Below are positions 1-11,400 of a DNA stretch of 64,000 nucleotides, one piece after another. Below the pieces are notes generated by a model, which did no database searches, was not told the DNA's origin, and saw only the letters and a list, made by a program, of their open reading frames with translations. A program made the position numbers and the translations under genes. This DNA comes from Odiellus spinosus (taxonomy: Eukaryota; Arthropoda; Arachnida; Opiliones; Phalangiidae): assembly GCA_963920705.1 (NCBI GenBank), contig OY987226.1:11720501-11784500 (forward strand), written 5' to 3'. The stretch's first letter is position 1, and each line of letters opens with the position of its first letter.

Positions 1-3000
1 ACTTTATAGTTAAAAAATTATTTATTTTATAAACTGTTTATATAATAGACTCTTTTTATTGACCATACGAAGTAGAGGTCCCTTTCATTTACTTTAAAAA
101 TATTAAAACATTAAAGTTAAAACTATTTTTCTCCAAACCAAAAAACGCTCCACAAAAATCAAGATGAGAATTTATATCTTGTTCAGTAATTAACTACGTA
201 TTTTAAAGCACACATTATAGTCTTAAAATGTGTGCACTTTAATTTAATAATTAGTTAATTTAATTATTACTGAAGTGAAGTACACGAAATATTTGTGAGC
301 CGATTACTGTGTACTTGTTCTTATTTAAAGCATAAGTGAACTATGTATTAAAATTTGATGTTATTTCGCTTTTAATTATACTTTAATACGCAACAAACTT
401 AATATTTGATGTATTCTACATCTAACCTTTCTTCATTCGGTCCACTTTCGCGAATGAACGACTAGTATATATATGAAATAATAATAGAAAACCTTGTTTT
501 GTTGGCTAGGAAACCTTGTTCACCATTACTGAGATTCACCGAGTTTCCAAGTAGCTTAACAGTACAGTCAAAGTCAGGGATTACCCTTTCGCGTCATTGC
601 TATTAATCGTAAGTGACATTGTTCTCTAATATACAGTAAGAGGAAGAGGGATTATACCCTAGATCCTAAAAAGGAAATGACACAGTCGCTTGTTGCTCTA
701 TTCCATTAGGATTACTCCTAGGCGTTACTCGTACGAAGGCTTATCTCCCGCTATTTCTAATCTTATCCAAAACGTTGTTTAATGAATAGTTTAGCTCTTC
801 ACCATATAGAATGTTGCGATTCAAATACGTAGAAAGTATTTTTTTTTAGCTGGGAGTCATATAATAAAAAATATATTAGGATATGGTGAATAATGTTAGG
901 TTGGAAGAAATACTCAGTTGTTTATTTAGCCAAAGGCCAGTTCACTCTCTTGATTAACGACACAACCTTACAACTGATAGAAAAAAATATATACAGTATA
1001 TAAAGGTTAAATATATAATTCCATAAACCTAATTCTATATTTGATAATCAAAAATAATTAATACCGATAGGATTATTTTTATTTTTCAAAAAGAATCTAA
1101 CAATTTCATTTTCTTTTTATCCATGTTTAAAATTATGAATAGCATCTGATAGATTATTTCTAACAAGGTTAGTTAAATGGTTATAGGTCAACATTTTTAG
1201 TCACAATTTTCATTTCAAGTCAACCTCAAATGGAAATTTAAGTCATCAGCGTCTGGGCTTACGTAAAAGAAAAACATTTAACGTAAATTTCAGGCTAGTT
1301 CTGATATAGGACAAAGTTATTTGATTATGACATAAATGGGTAAAATAGGAAAATAATAATTTTATCGAATTTTGCGTGAACCATACATCTTCTTGACCCT
1401 GGAAGTGGTACCCTCCTTAATTATATAGTTAGAATTTAAGAGGGACTAGAAATCATGATGGTAGACTGATATTCAAACTAATTTCCAACCACTAGTGGCT
1501 AATTGTCATAAACTAGAGATATCCTAACAAAATTAAACTTGAAAGGATTGCTTGTTACTTGTAGACCCTTTTTATTGTCGCCAGTTGCCTTATTTAACAT
1601 TACAAATTGTACAGCTCAAAGTTATGTGTGCGTAAGCAAACATTATTTTCAAGGGGCCGATTTTAGAGTAGATCGGCCTTTAATATCTAAACCAGGAAAC
1701 CAATATTCGACCCTCAAAAACCTTTTTTCAAATTACTGCCATTCCTATATAATAAACTGCCCCCCAAAAAATCTTAGTACGTTAGTTCATCATTGTGATA
1801 CTTTAGATAAGAAAGAACATCGGAAAACCTTGAAGAAAATAAAAAAAACGTCCACCTTTTATTAACCTTGGTTATGTCACCACAGTTCCAGTATTTCATT
1901 ATGAATTTGCACCGTAGTCAAAGTCAGCCCCACACATAGTTATCGTTCCTCATCTCTATGAGATAAATTGGGAACGTTACCTTTGTCACTCTCTGTAAAT
2001 TTATGAAGAAACGGAACTGTTGTCTTTAAAAACTGATATCATTTTTATTATACTCCCATAAGCTAAGTCATCTCATACATTTTTGTGTCATTCGCAAGTT
2101 TCAATGGATGAAATTCTAGCCTCCATTACTATCATATCACCAAGAACATATTTATAGGAAGTTAGAATTGGGCTGTAGTGCATAGATATTTTTTTCCCAA
2201 CCGTATTTCTCCTCCCAACTAGTCTCTTGAATTAAGTTCAGCTCAAAGTGGCACACATAATTTTATAACAAGGTCTACAAGGAGCCTAGGCACTGCAGCA
2301 AGGCTTGTGTTTTAGAAAGAATGCTGTTTCCTGTAGTTCACTTAAGTTCAGTTCGTTTTCCATTCCGAGTGGAAAAAGGGAAATTATCTCGTTAGGTATT
2401 GATATCTAGATAAAACATAGAGCGACCTCTCAACACAATATTATTTTGAAAATTATTATAACTTCTTTCGATCGATTTAGAGTTTTCCTAAAATTACTCA
2501 TGGATGAAGTAAAATTAACCAGTGTCTATAAAACAAGTATGACTTCATGGAAACATAAAATTTCACTTTGTTTGTTCTTGGGTTTCATAAATTGGTTCTT
2601 GCTTACACACATAATAATACTTTGTGGAATTTGTTGAAATTTCCAAATGAAACGAACTCTACAGTCCGTATCTGTTCAACTTTTCAGTTCATAGAAAGCT
2701 AGACACTTCTTTATACCTGTTGTTTGGTATTCGTATAGATGTGAGGCGAAACTAGCTTAATACTCGTTGTATATAAAATGAAATATAGAACCCAAAGAAG
2801 CGATAACTTTTAAAAATACTCGCATGATAGCTTTTTATTCTCCACACTAACTATATAACTATAACCGGAAAAAATACTTCAGTTTTTATTCACTCTTTTG
2901 TCTAACTGTTACTTTTCAATAGGTAGAAAGTTAGGTTCTCCTTATTTCTAAGAAAACAAGACATAGTAACTAAAATTGGACTAGTTTTGTACATACTGAA

Positions 3001-5343
3001 AGCTCAAATTGATTTTTAACCATAAAGTTTCCATAATCTTCAGAAGTGTTGGGTTTCATATTTTTTCCCCTTTCTAATATAAAGTTTCCACTACGGTATC
3101 TTTTATTTTCTCTCTTGTAGTGTTAGGTGCAATGGCTACAAGCCCAAACTAGTGCTTTTCACAGTATTAAAATCGTCTTTCAAACGACTTAAAACATTTA
3201 ATGGCCGTCTTCTCCTATATTCTCAAATAGCTTGAGAAATACCAGGAAAAATATTGGTATAAAAATGGAATGGGATGTATCTAAAGGAATTGTTTTATTT
3301 TTCCAGCTGATTAGTTTTTCATAGTAGGCCTATATATTGTGACTATTTAATAGGCTATAGTTTTTATTAATTAAAGGAGAAGTCAGCGGTTAATTTTGAA
3401 ACACGATGTTTGCTTAAATTTGCTCCAAAAAACAACTAAACCATGAAAAATATACGGTTTACACCATTTAAAACTAAAAACATTGAAGTACTTAATGAGT
3501 GGTTTAATTATAAGTAAATTAAAATATTAATGGTTAAACTTAAGACTCTTTTTGTAACTCAAATACTCCTGGTCTGATTACAATCATTTAAACTTTAATT
3601 ACTGCCATATGATTTGAACTATTTTATAATTAAGTTTAAAGCCTCTTTTAAGTAATTTACGTGGATTACTCAGATTTCTCCACCATTAGATATCAGTTTC
3701 AGGAAATGAAAGTACTTCACTAGTGAAAATAAATAATTGGGCCATATTTAGTATAGACGTCATCACGTGTTACTTCTTCCTTTTCATTTTCTACTTCTTT
3801 AGCAAATAATTATTCAAATTAATATTTTTTTTCACGAAACCCAAAAAAACATTTTCCCTTTATCTTAATTAGATATTTTTTAAATTAAAATTAAATATTT
3901 CCAAGTTCGAACGCTATACCAAAAACCAAACTGCGTGTATAAAGCTAATTAGATTTAGTAATTAATTTCCAATCAAAGCGCAAACCTTAATAAAATATTT
4001 AACAAAAATATCACACGAAAACAAAATATAAAATTGAACACCTTACGATCCATGGATTGTAATTCATTAGGTTAAAAAAAAAACATAAACGAAACATTAG
4101 AAAAAATATATTTAACAAATTAACATTTCGCAATTATAACATAATATTATACAAAAAGGTGCCCAAAAATATTGAGTAAAATATAAAAATTGCCTTACTT
4201 GTTTTAGGAAAAAAAATGTCTCCTTGTCTAGTTGTAGGTGGTTAGATTTGTATTTATTACGAAACAAACAAACAAACAATAGCTTAGCGTATATAATAAA
4301 CAAAATACACCCTTGTATAAAAATTAAACAAAAATATTGTGAATTAGTGAAAAATCGACGAAAAATACCAATTTAAAAAACAAAAACTGAACATTTTTTG
4401 CACTTAAAAATAAAAAAGCGGGTTTATTTTTCGGTTTTTAATATGTACAAAAAAAGCCGAAAAAATTAATTACCCGCTAATGTGATCATATATTCATATT
4501 ACGCTATTGTTTTTTGATCAGCAATTGCTATTTAATACCACGAAAAACTAATTAAAAGTAGCAAACAAATATAGATTTAGTTTAATTTAAATTTTCAATA
4601 AAAATGTTGTTAAAAACCGCGCACCTAATTATTGTTAATAGAAACATTTTCACGCTATTTAAATTTTAAGGGAAAAAATTATAACAAATTTAAAATCCTT
4701 CCCCGAAATTATTAATTGGAATTTAATATATCATATTATAAATATTTTAATTTCATAATTATGATTTCAAATCTTAGATGTGCTAGTAATTTTAAACTTG
4801 GTCATATTTTCTAATGGGTTATTTTGTTTTAAGTTAATCTTTCAAATGGGGGAATAAAAAAAAATTGGGAAATATAATTTTTCGCAATTTTTGAAACTAT
4901 ATCTGTATCTCTTATTTTGTATAGTTTTTTGTTTTTTTCTCCGCTTGTAATAATAAAAAATATTTCCTAACTGGATTGAATTTCTTGATTAATTAATAAC
5001 CTTATCTTATAAATATAGTGTTTCATTATAACTTATATTATCTTGTAAAGGCAGGATTAAACACTGAATTAGAGCATTTTTAATGTTTTCCTATTATTAA
5101 AATACTAATATACTAAATGATGAGCTACGATCTTGGAAAGAACCTAAAATATACGTAAAAGATAGGTTCACCCAATTTACATTGGGTATCTTCCAAGTTA
5201 AAAGTTGTAACTGCCAATTTATAATTTTAAATTATTTGATGGCAATTTTAAAACAGTTTTCCGAATTTTTTTAAATTATAATTTCAGTCAATTTCTAGAA
5301 ATCTTTTGAGAAAACTTCTAAATTCTTTTGCACAAATTTTTAA
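1..5343. other. AT-rich region without a recognisable gene
   Basis: I see no exon, RNA gene or protein domain that I can support. Open frames are short and AT-driven. The longest (1539-1865, 108 codons) has no recognisable motif and overlaps sequence resembling 40.1-40.4 kb (for example a 'caaagttatgtgtgcgt' versus 'caaagctaagctgcgtgc' stretch), so it is probably decayed dispersed repeat. Distal regulatory sequence of the downstream channel gene could lie here but cannot be shown. Confidence 0.5.
185..278. repeat. AT-rich imperfect fold-back
   Basis: The left arm begins TTCAGTAATTAACTA and the right arm, read in reverse complement, begins TTCAGTAATAATTAA. An inner arm pair (cacacatt / aatgtgtg) lies around a short loop. 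This looks like a small inverted-repeat element or a quasi-palindrome. No clear target-site duplication is visible. Confidence 0.35.
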
Positions 5344-5880
5344 AATCTAATAAGTAAATTTCTGAATTATCTGAGCAAATTTCCGAATTATTTTGAGAAA
5401 ATTTCCAAATTATTTTGAGCAAATTTCCGAATTATTTTGAGCAAATTTCCGAATTATTTTGAGCAATTTCCGAATTATTTTGAGCAAATTTCCGAATTAT
5501 TTTGAGCAAATTTCCGAATTATTTTGAGCAAATTTCCGAATTATTTTGAGCAAATTTCCGAATTATTTTGAGCAAATTTCCGAATTATTTTGAGCAAATT
5601 TCCGAATTATTTTGAGAAAATTTCCGAATTATTTTGAGCAAATTTCCGAATTATTTTGAGCAAATTTCCGAATTATTTTGAGCAAATTTCCGAATTATTT
5701 TGAGCAAATTTCCGAATTATTTTGAGCAAATTTCCGAATTATTTTGAGCAAATTTCCGAATTATTTTGAGCAAATTTCCGAATTATTTTGAGCAAATTTC
5801 CGAATAATTTTGAGCAAATTTCCGAATTATTTTGAGCAAATTTCCGAATTATTTTGAGCAAATTATAGAATTATTTTCCT
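5344..5880. repeat. 22-bp tandem array (GAGCAAATTTCCGAAT...)
   Basis: About 22 head-to-tail copies of a 22-bp unit that starts GAGCAAATTTCCGAAT and ends in ATTTT. The edges are degenerate (5344-5410 and after 5865) and the core is nearly identical. One copy near 5460 has a short deletion. It abuts a second 22-bp array of different sequence but the same period. Confidence 0.9.
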
Positions 5881-6835
5881 CTAATGTCCGAGTTATTTTG
5901 CGCAAATATTTAAATAATTTTCCCAAAATATTTAAATAATTTTCCCAAAATATTTAAATTGTTTTCCCAAAATATTTAAATTGTTTTCCCCAAATATTTA
6001 AATTGTTTTCCCCAAATATTTAAATTGTTTTCCCCAAATATTTAAATAGTTTCCCCAACTATTTAAATTATTTTCCCCAACTATTTAAATTATGTTCCCC
6101 AACTCTTTAAATTATTTTCCCCAACTCTTTAAATTATTTTCCCCAACTCTTTAAATTATTTTCCCCAACTCTTTAAATTATGTTTCCCAACTCTTTAAAT
6201 TATTTTTCCCAACTCTTTAAATTATTTTTCCCAACTATTTAAATTATTTTTCCCAACTATTTAAATTATTTTTCCCAACTATTTAAATTATTTTTCCCAA
6301 CTATTTAAATTATTTTTCCCGACTATTTAAATTATTTTTCCCGACTATTTAAATTATTTTCCCCGACTATTTAAATTATTTTCCCCGACTATTTAAATTA
6401 TTTTCCCCGACTATTTAAATTATTTTCCCCGACTATTTAAATTATTTTCCCCGACTATTTAAATTATTTTCCCCGACTATTTAAATTATTTTCCCCGACT
6501 ATTTAAATTATTTTCCCCGACTATTTAAATTATTTTCCCCGACTATTTAAATTATTTTCCCCGACTATTTAAAATATTTTGCCCGACTATTTAAATTATT
6601 TTCCCCGACTATTTAAATTATTTTCCCCGACTATTTAAATTATTTTCCCCGAATATTTAAATTATTTTCCCCGACTATTTAAATTATTTTCCCCGACTAT
6701 TTAAATTATTTTCCCCGAATATTTAAATTATTTTCCCCGAATATTTAAATTATTTTCCCCGAATATTTAAATTATTTTCCCCGAATATTTAAATGATTTT
6801 CCCCGAATATTTAAATGATTTGGCGCAAATGTTAA
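5881..6835. repeat. 22-bp tandem array (CCCCGACTATTTAAAT...)
   Basis: About 43 copies of a unit whose main form starts CCCCGACTATTTAAAT. Variants lie in ordered blocks: CCCAAAATATTT, CCCCAAATATTT, CCCCAACTATTT, CCCCAACTCTTT, TCCCAACTATTT, TCCCGACTATTT, CCCCGACTATTT, then CCCCGAATATTT at the right end. Neighbouring blocks differ by single substitutions, the pattern expected from repeated local duplication. Confidence 0.9.
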
Positions 6836-8414
6836 AATTATTTTGAGCAACGTTTTATACAAAAACATTTTGCGCAAAATTATAGATATTTTGGAGGAAA
6901 ATATGAAAACGTTTTTGAGGAAATTATTAAAATTACTTTGAAGAAGCTCTAAATTCTTTTAACATTTTAATCTTAATTTAGACTTAGATTCCATCCTCTC
7001 TTTAAAAGGTTAAACATTGATTTCTGTCATTAATTCCTAGAGAATGAATTATTTTTTTATTTTTTTCATTCTTAATCTCAAACTGTTATTGCCCAATTTC
7101 CTTTTCAATCATGTTTCCCTTTATTTTGGCTTATGTCCAAACCTTTTACTCCAAGGTTCAAAAATACTATTCAAAATTGGTCCCCGATATTATTAAAGGC
7201 TCAATTGCCATTAAATCCGCTTGAATAGTCTTGTGTCACAAAAGGAACCCTTAATTTTGTCGTGAGAAAGAGAGAGAAGATACTTTGTTTTGTAAAAGCA
7301 TTCAGGGTTAAAATGACCGCTTTTGTGTTTAAGATCATTCCTTTGAAAACTCCTAAAAGCGGCGCTTCTTTTATAAGCTCTGGCGGTTTTATTCCCATAT
7401 TGAAAGCCTTATTAACTATCCTTTAATTGGTTAATTCCCCCATTAGTAACCACATATTCGAAAGTTAATGATATTAATTAGTTTTTAGTCCTTACAAGAG
7501 AACGACGAGTAATTTTTTTTTTCTCGAGCTTCGTCGCTTTAAATTTTGCAATAAGACGCGTTTAAGTTCAAGTTTTGAAAACTTCAATATTAAAGATGAA
7601 GATCGATATGGGCTGCAGACAAGATTTTGATACACTCATTATGTAGCTCCTTACTAATCCTAACTAATTACAAAATGGCAGCTTCCAAATGGATCTAGTC
7701 CACAGCTCAGTCCTGATCGGGCGGGAGCCAAAGTTAAAGAATCCCTTTAAGTAACTCCTTTCTTATCCCAATTAATTATAAAATGGCAATTTCAAATAGA
7801 TCTACTCCGCTACAGTGGCTCAGTCGGTAGGGCGTTAGGCTTTTGACGTAACGCCCTTGGTCTATCATTTATCTATCTCTAAATTTAAACCAAACATTAA
7901 AGCAGTCGGTCCTACCCTATTCTTTCACGCTCGTACTATCATTTTGTGTCTTTTGAAACAGCAAAAAATAGCGATGAGAGGAAGACTCTTTCATGTAATT
8001 TCAAACCGTAGAATGAAAGGCAAATAGAAAGGGATCAGCGTAATTACGTCATCGCACTCGTTTCTATTTCCCTGCCTTTTACTGAATACTTCACTCTAAG
8101 CCAACTAAATTTGACCGAGCCACGTGACTTTAATTTCCTTCACATTTTTTTACTCAAGAGGCTAACTAGAATAGGGTTTACTAAATCCCCCTTCAGTCAT
8201 TTTCAATCCGGCTGCTGAGAAATACAAAATTTTGGATTCAAAGTTTTGAGAAATGGCGCCCCTCTGTTTCTAGATATTCAATTCCGGAGATTGATTTGGA
8301 TTATATAGTACCGCCCTCAACTCTTCTCCCCATAGCTTTGTTATTTAATATTATCTTAGATGTCGAAGACACTAACATTCCCTTTTATTAAATCGTTTTA
8401 AAGAGCTGCAATCG
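6836..8414. other. Region upstream of the channel gene
   Basis: No gene is visible. It holds the tRNA-like sequence described separately and an imperfect fold-back near 8016-8086 (AAAGGCAAATAGAAA against a right arm ending in TTTCTATTTCCCTGCC). The last few hundred bases are the likely 5' regulatory region of the receptor gene that starts at 8477. Confidence 0.4.
7809..7860 (+). pseudogene. tRNA-like sequence, decayed (tRNA-Lys-like)
   Basis: The D-arm/A-box signature TGGCTCAGTCGGTAGGGC is clear and is followed by an anticodon-like loop CTTTTGA. No T-arm (GGTTCGA-like) sequence follows and the anticodon stem has a mismatch, so it is not a working tRNA gene. A more diverged copy with similar flanks (aaatggcagcttccaaatgg / aaatggcaatttcaaatag) lies about 100 bp upstream near 7675-7735. 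That suggests a tRNA-derived SINE-like repeat or a local duplication. Confidence 0.45.
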
Positions 8415-8420
8415 TATAAA
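8415..8420 (+). promoter_or_regulatory. TATA box of the channel gene (candidate)
   Basis: TATAAA lies 62 bp before the start codon at 8477. It would place transcription start near 8445, leaving a short 5' UTR. In an AT-rich genome such a match can arise by chance, but position and spacing fit. Confidence 0.4.
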
Positions 8421-8476
8421 AAGAGTTTACTCTGTCAAAGACAGCCGTGGCGAACGGTTTAAAAGAATTTACAAAA

Positions 8477-11400
8477 ATGACAAATTTAATCGCAATTATA
8501 GTGTTTTTTTACTTCTCTTGTTTTCAAGTTGGATTTTCAGCGAATCCGTAAGTTTTGAAAAAAATTATAAAGCATGATAAATAAATGTCAACATTTAGCG
8601 CAAATCTAAAAATTACCAAATCTCATATTTTCCCAAATCTATATTTATTCAAATTTCAAATTTTCCCCAATATATCAAATTTTCCAAATCTTAATTATTC
8701 CAATTCTATATTTCCCTAACAATTTTCTCAAAAAAAAAAAAAAAAAAAAAAAAGTTTCGATTTTTTTTTTTTTTAAAAAAAATTGAAAAACCTGAAGGGC
8801 ACCCTTTAAAAGTTTTATTTTCAAAGGGCATTTCATTTTCAAATTGTGTTTTATTTTAAAAGGAAGTTTTATTTTCAAAGGGTTTTTATTTTCAAAGGAC
8901 ATTTCATTTTCAAATTGTTTTATTTTCAAAGGAAGTTTTATTTTCACAGGGTTGTTTTATTTTCAAAGGGTTGTTTTATTTTCACAGGGTTGTTTTATTT
9001 TCAAAGGGTTGTTTTATTTTCAAAGGGGTGTTTTATTTTCAAAGGGTTGTTTTATTTTCAAAGGGTGGTTTTATTTTCAAAGGGTGGTTTTATTTTCAAA
9101 GGGTGGTTTTATTTTCAAAGGGTGGTTTTATTTTCAAAGGGTGGTTTTATTTTCAAAGGGTGGTTTTATTTTCAAAGGGTGGTTTTATTTTCAAAGGGTG
9201 GTTTTATTTTCAAAGGGTGGTTTTATTTTCAAAGGGTGGTTTTATTTTCAAAGGGTGGTTTTATTTTCAAAGGGTGGTTTTATTTTCAAAGGGTGGTTTT
9301 ATTTTCAAAGGGTGGTTTTATTTTCAAAGGGTGGTTTTATTTTCAAAGGGTGGTTTTATTTTCAAAGGGTGGTTTTATTTTCAAAGGGTGGTTTTATTTT
9401 CAAAGGGTGGTTTTATTTTCAAAGGGTGGTTTTATTTTCAAAGGGTGGTTTTATTTTCAAAGGGTGGTTTTATTTTCAAAGGGTGGTTTTATTTTCAAAG
9501 GGTGGTTTTATTTTCAAAGGGTGGTTTTATTTTCAAAGGGTGGTTTTATTTTCACAGGGTGGTTTTATTTTCACAGGGTGGTTTTATTTTCACAGGGTGG
9601 TTTTATTTTCACAGGGTGGTTTTATTTTCACAGGGTGGTTTTATTTTCACAGGGTGGTTTTATTTTCACAGGGTGGTTTTATTTTCACAGGGTGGTTTTA
9701 TTTTCACAGGGTGGTTTTATTTTCACAGGGTGGTTTTATTTTCACAGGGTGGTTTTATTTTCACAGGGTGGTTTTATTTTCACAGGGTTGTTTTATTTTC
9801 ACAGGGTTGTTTTATTTTCACAGGGTTGTTTTATTTTCACAGGGTTGTTTTATTTTCACAGGGTTGTTTTATTTTCAAAGGGTTGTTTTATTTTCAAAGG
9901 GTTGTTTTATTTTCAAAGGGTTGTTTTATTTTCAAAGGGTTGTTTTATTTTCAAAGGGTTGTTTTATTTTCAAAGGGTTGTTTTATTTTCAAAGGGTTGT
10001 TTTATTTTCAAAGGGTTGTTTTATTTTCAAAGGGTTGTTTTATTTTCAAAGGGTTGTTTTATTTTCAAAGGGTGGTTTTATTTTCAAAGGGTGGTTTTAT
10101 TTTCAAAGGGTGGTTTTATTTTCAAAGGGTGGTTTTATTTTCAAAGGGTGGTTTTATTTTCAAAGGGTGGTTTTATTTTCAAAGGGTGGTTTTATTTTCA
10201 AAGGGTGGTTTTATTTTCAAAGGGTGGTTTTATTTTCACAGGGTGGTTTTATTTTCACAGGGTGGTTTTATTTTCACAGGGTGGTTTTATTTTCACAGGG
10301 TGGTTTTATTTTCACAGGGTGGTTTTATTTTCACAGGGTGGTTTTATTTTCACAGGGTGGTTTTATTTCCACAGGGTGGTTTTATTTCCACAGGGTGGTT
10401 TTATTTCCACAGGGTTGGTTTTATTTTCACAGGGTTGGTTTTATTTTCACAGGGTTGGTTTTATTTTCACAGGGTTGTTTTATTTTCACAGGGTTGTTTT
10501 ATTTTCACAGGGTTGTTTTATTTTCACAGGGTTGTTTTATTTTCAAAGGGTTGTTTTATTTTCAAAGGGTTGTTTTATTTTCAAAGGGTTGTTTTATTTT
10601 CAAAGGGTTGTTTTATTTTCAAAGGGTTGTTTTATTTTCAAAGGGTTGTTTTATTTTCAAAGGGTTGTTTTATTTTCAAAGGGTTGTTTTATTTTCAAAG
10701 GGTTGTTTTATTTTCAAAGGGTTGTTTTATTTTCAAAGGGTTGTTTTATTTTCAAAGGTTTGTTTTATTTTCAAAGGGTTGTTTTATTTTCAAAGGGTGG
10801 TTTTATTTTCAAAGGGTGGTTTTATTTTCAAAGGGTGGTTTTATTTTCAAAGGGTGGTTTTATTTTCAAAGGGTGGTTTTATTTTCAAAGGGTGGTTTTA
10901 TTTTCAAAGGGTGGTTTTATTTTCAAAGGGTGGTTTTATTTTCAAAGGGTGGTTTTATTTTCAAAGGGTGGTTTTATTTTCAAAGGGTGGTTTTATTTTC
11001 AAAGGGTGGTTTTAATTTCAAAGGGTGGTTTTAATTTCAAAGGGTGGTTTTAATTTCAAAGGGTGGTTTTATTTTCAAAGGGTGGTTTTATTTTCAAAGG
11101 GTGGTTTTATTTTCAAAGGGTGGTTTTATTTTCAAAGGGTGGTTTTATTTTCAAAGGGTGGTTTTATTTTCAAAGGGTGGTTTTATTTTCAAAGGGTGGT
11201 TTTATTTTCAAAGGGTGGTTTTATTTTCAAAGGGCGGTTTTATTTTCAAAGGGCGGTTTTATTTTCAAAGGGCGGTTTTATTTTCAAAGGGCGGTTTTAT
11301 TTTCAAAGGGCGGTTTTATTTTCAAAGGGCGGTTTTATTTTCAAAGGGCGGTTTTATTTTCAAAGGGCGGTTTTATTTTCAAAGGGCGGTTTTATTTTCA

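Noticed and set aside
1539..1865. 108-codon frame as a possible small gene
   Set aside because: No recognisable motif or good start context; parts resemble sequence at 40.1-40.4 kb, so probably dispersed repeat.
5395..6835. CRISPR-like regular spacing
   Set aside because: Units are contiguous with no unique spacers, and the genome is eukaryotic; these are ordinary tandem repeats. The same holds for all arrays in 8.8-24.6 kb.
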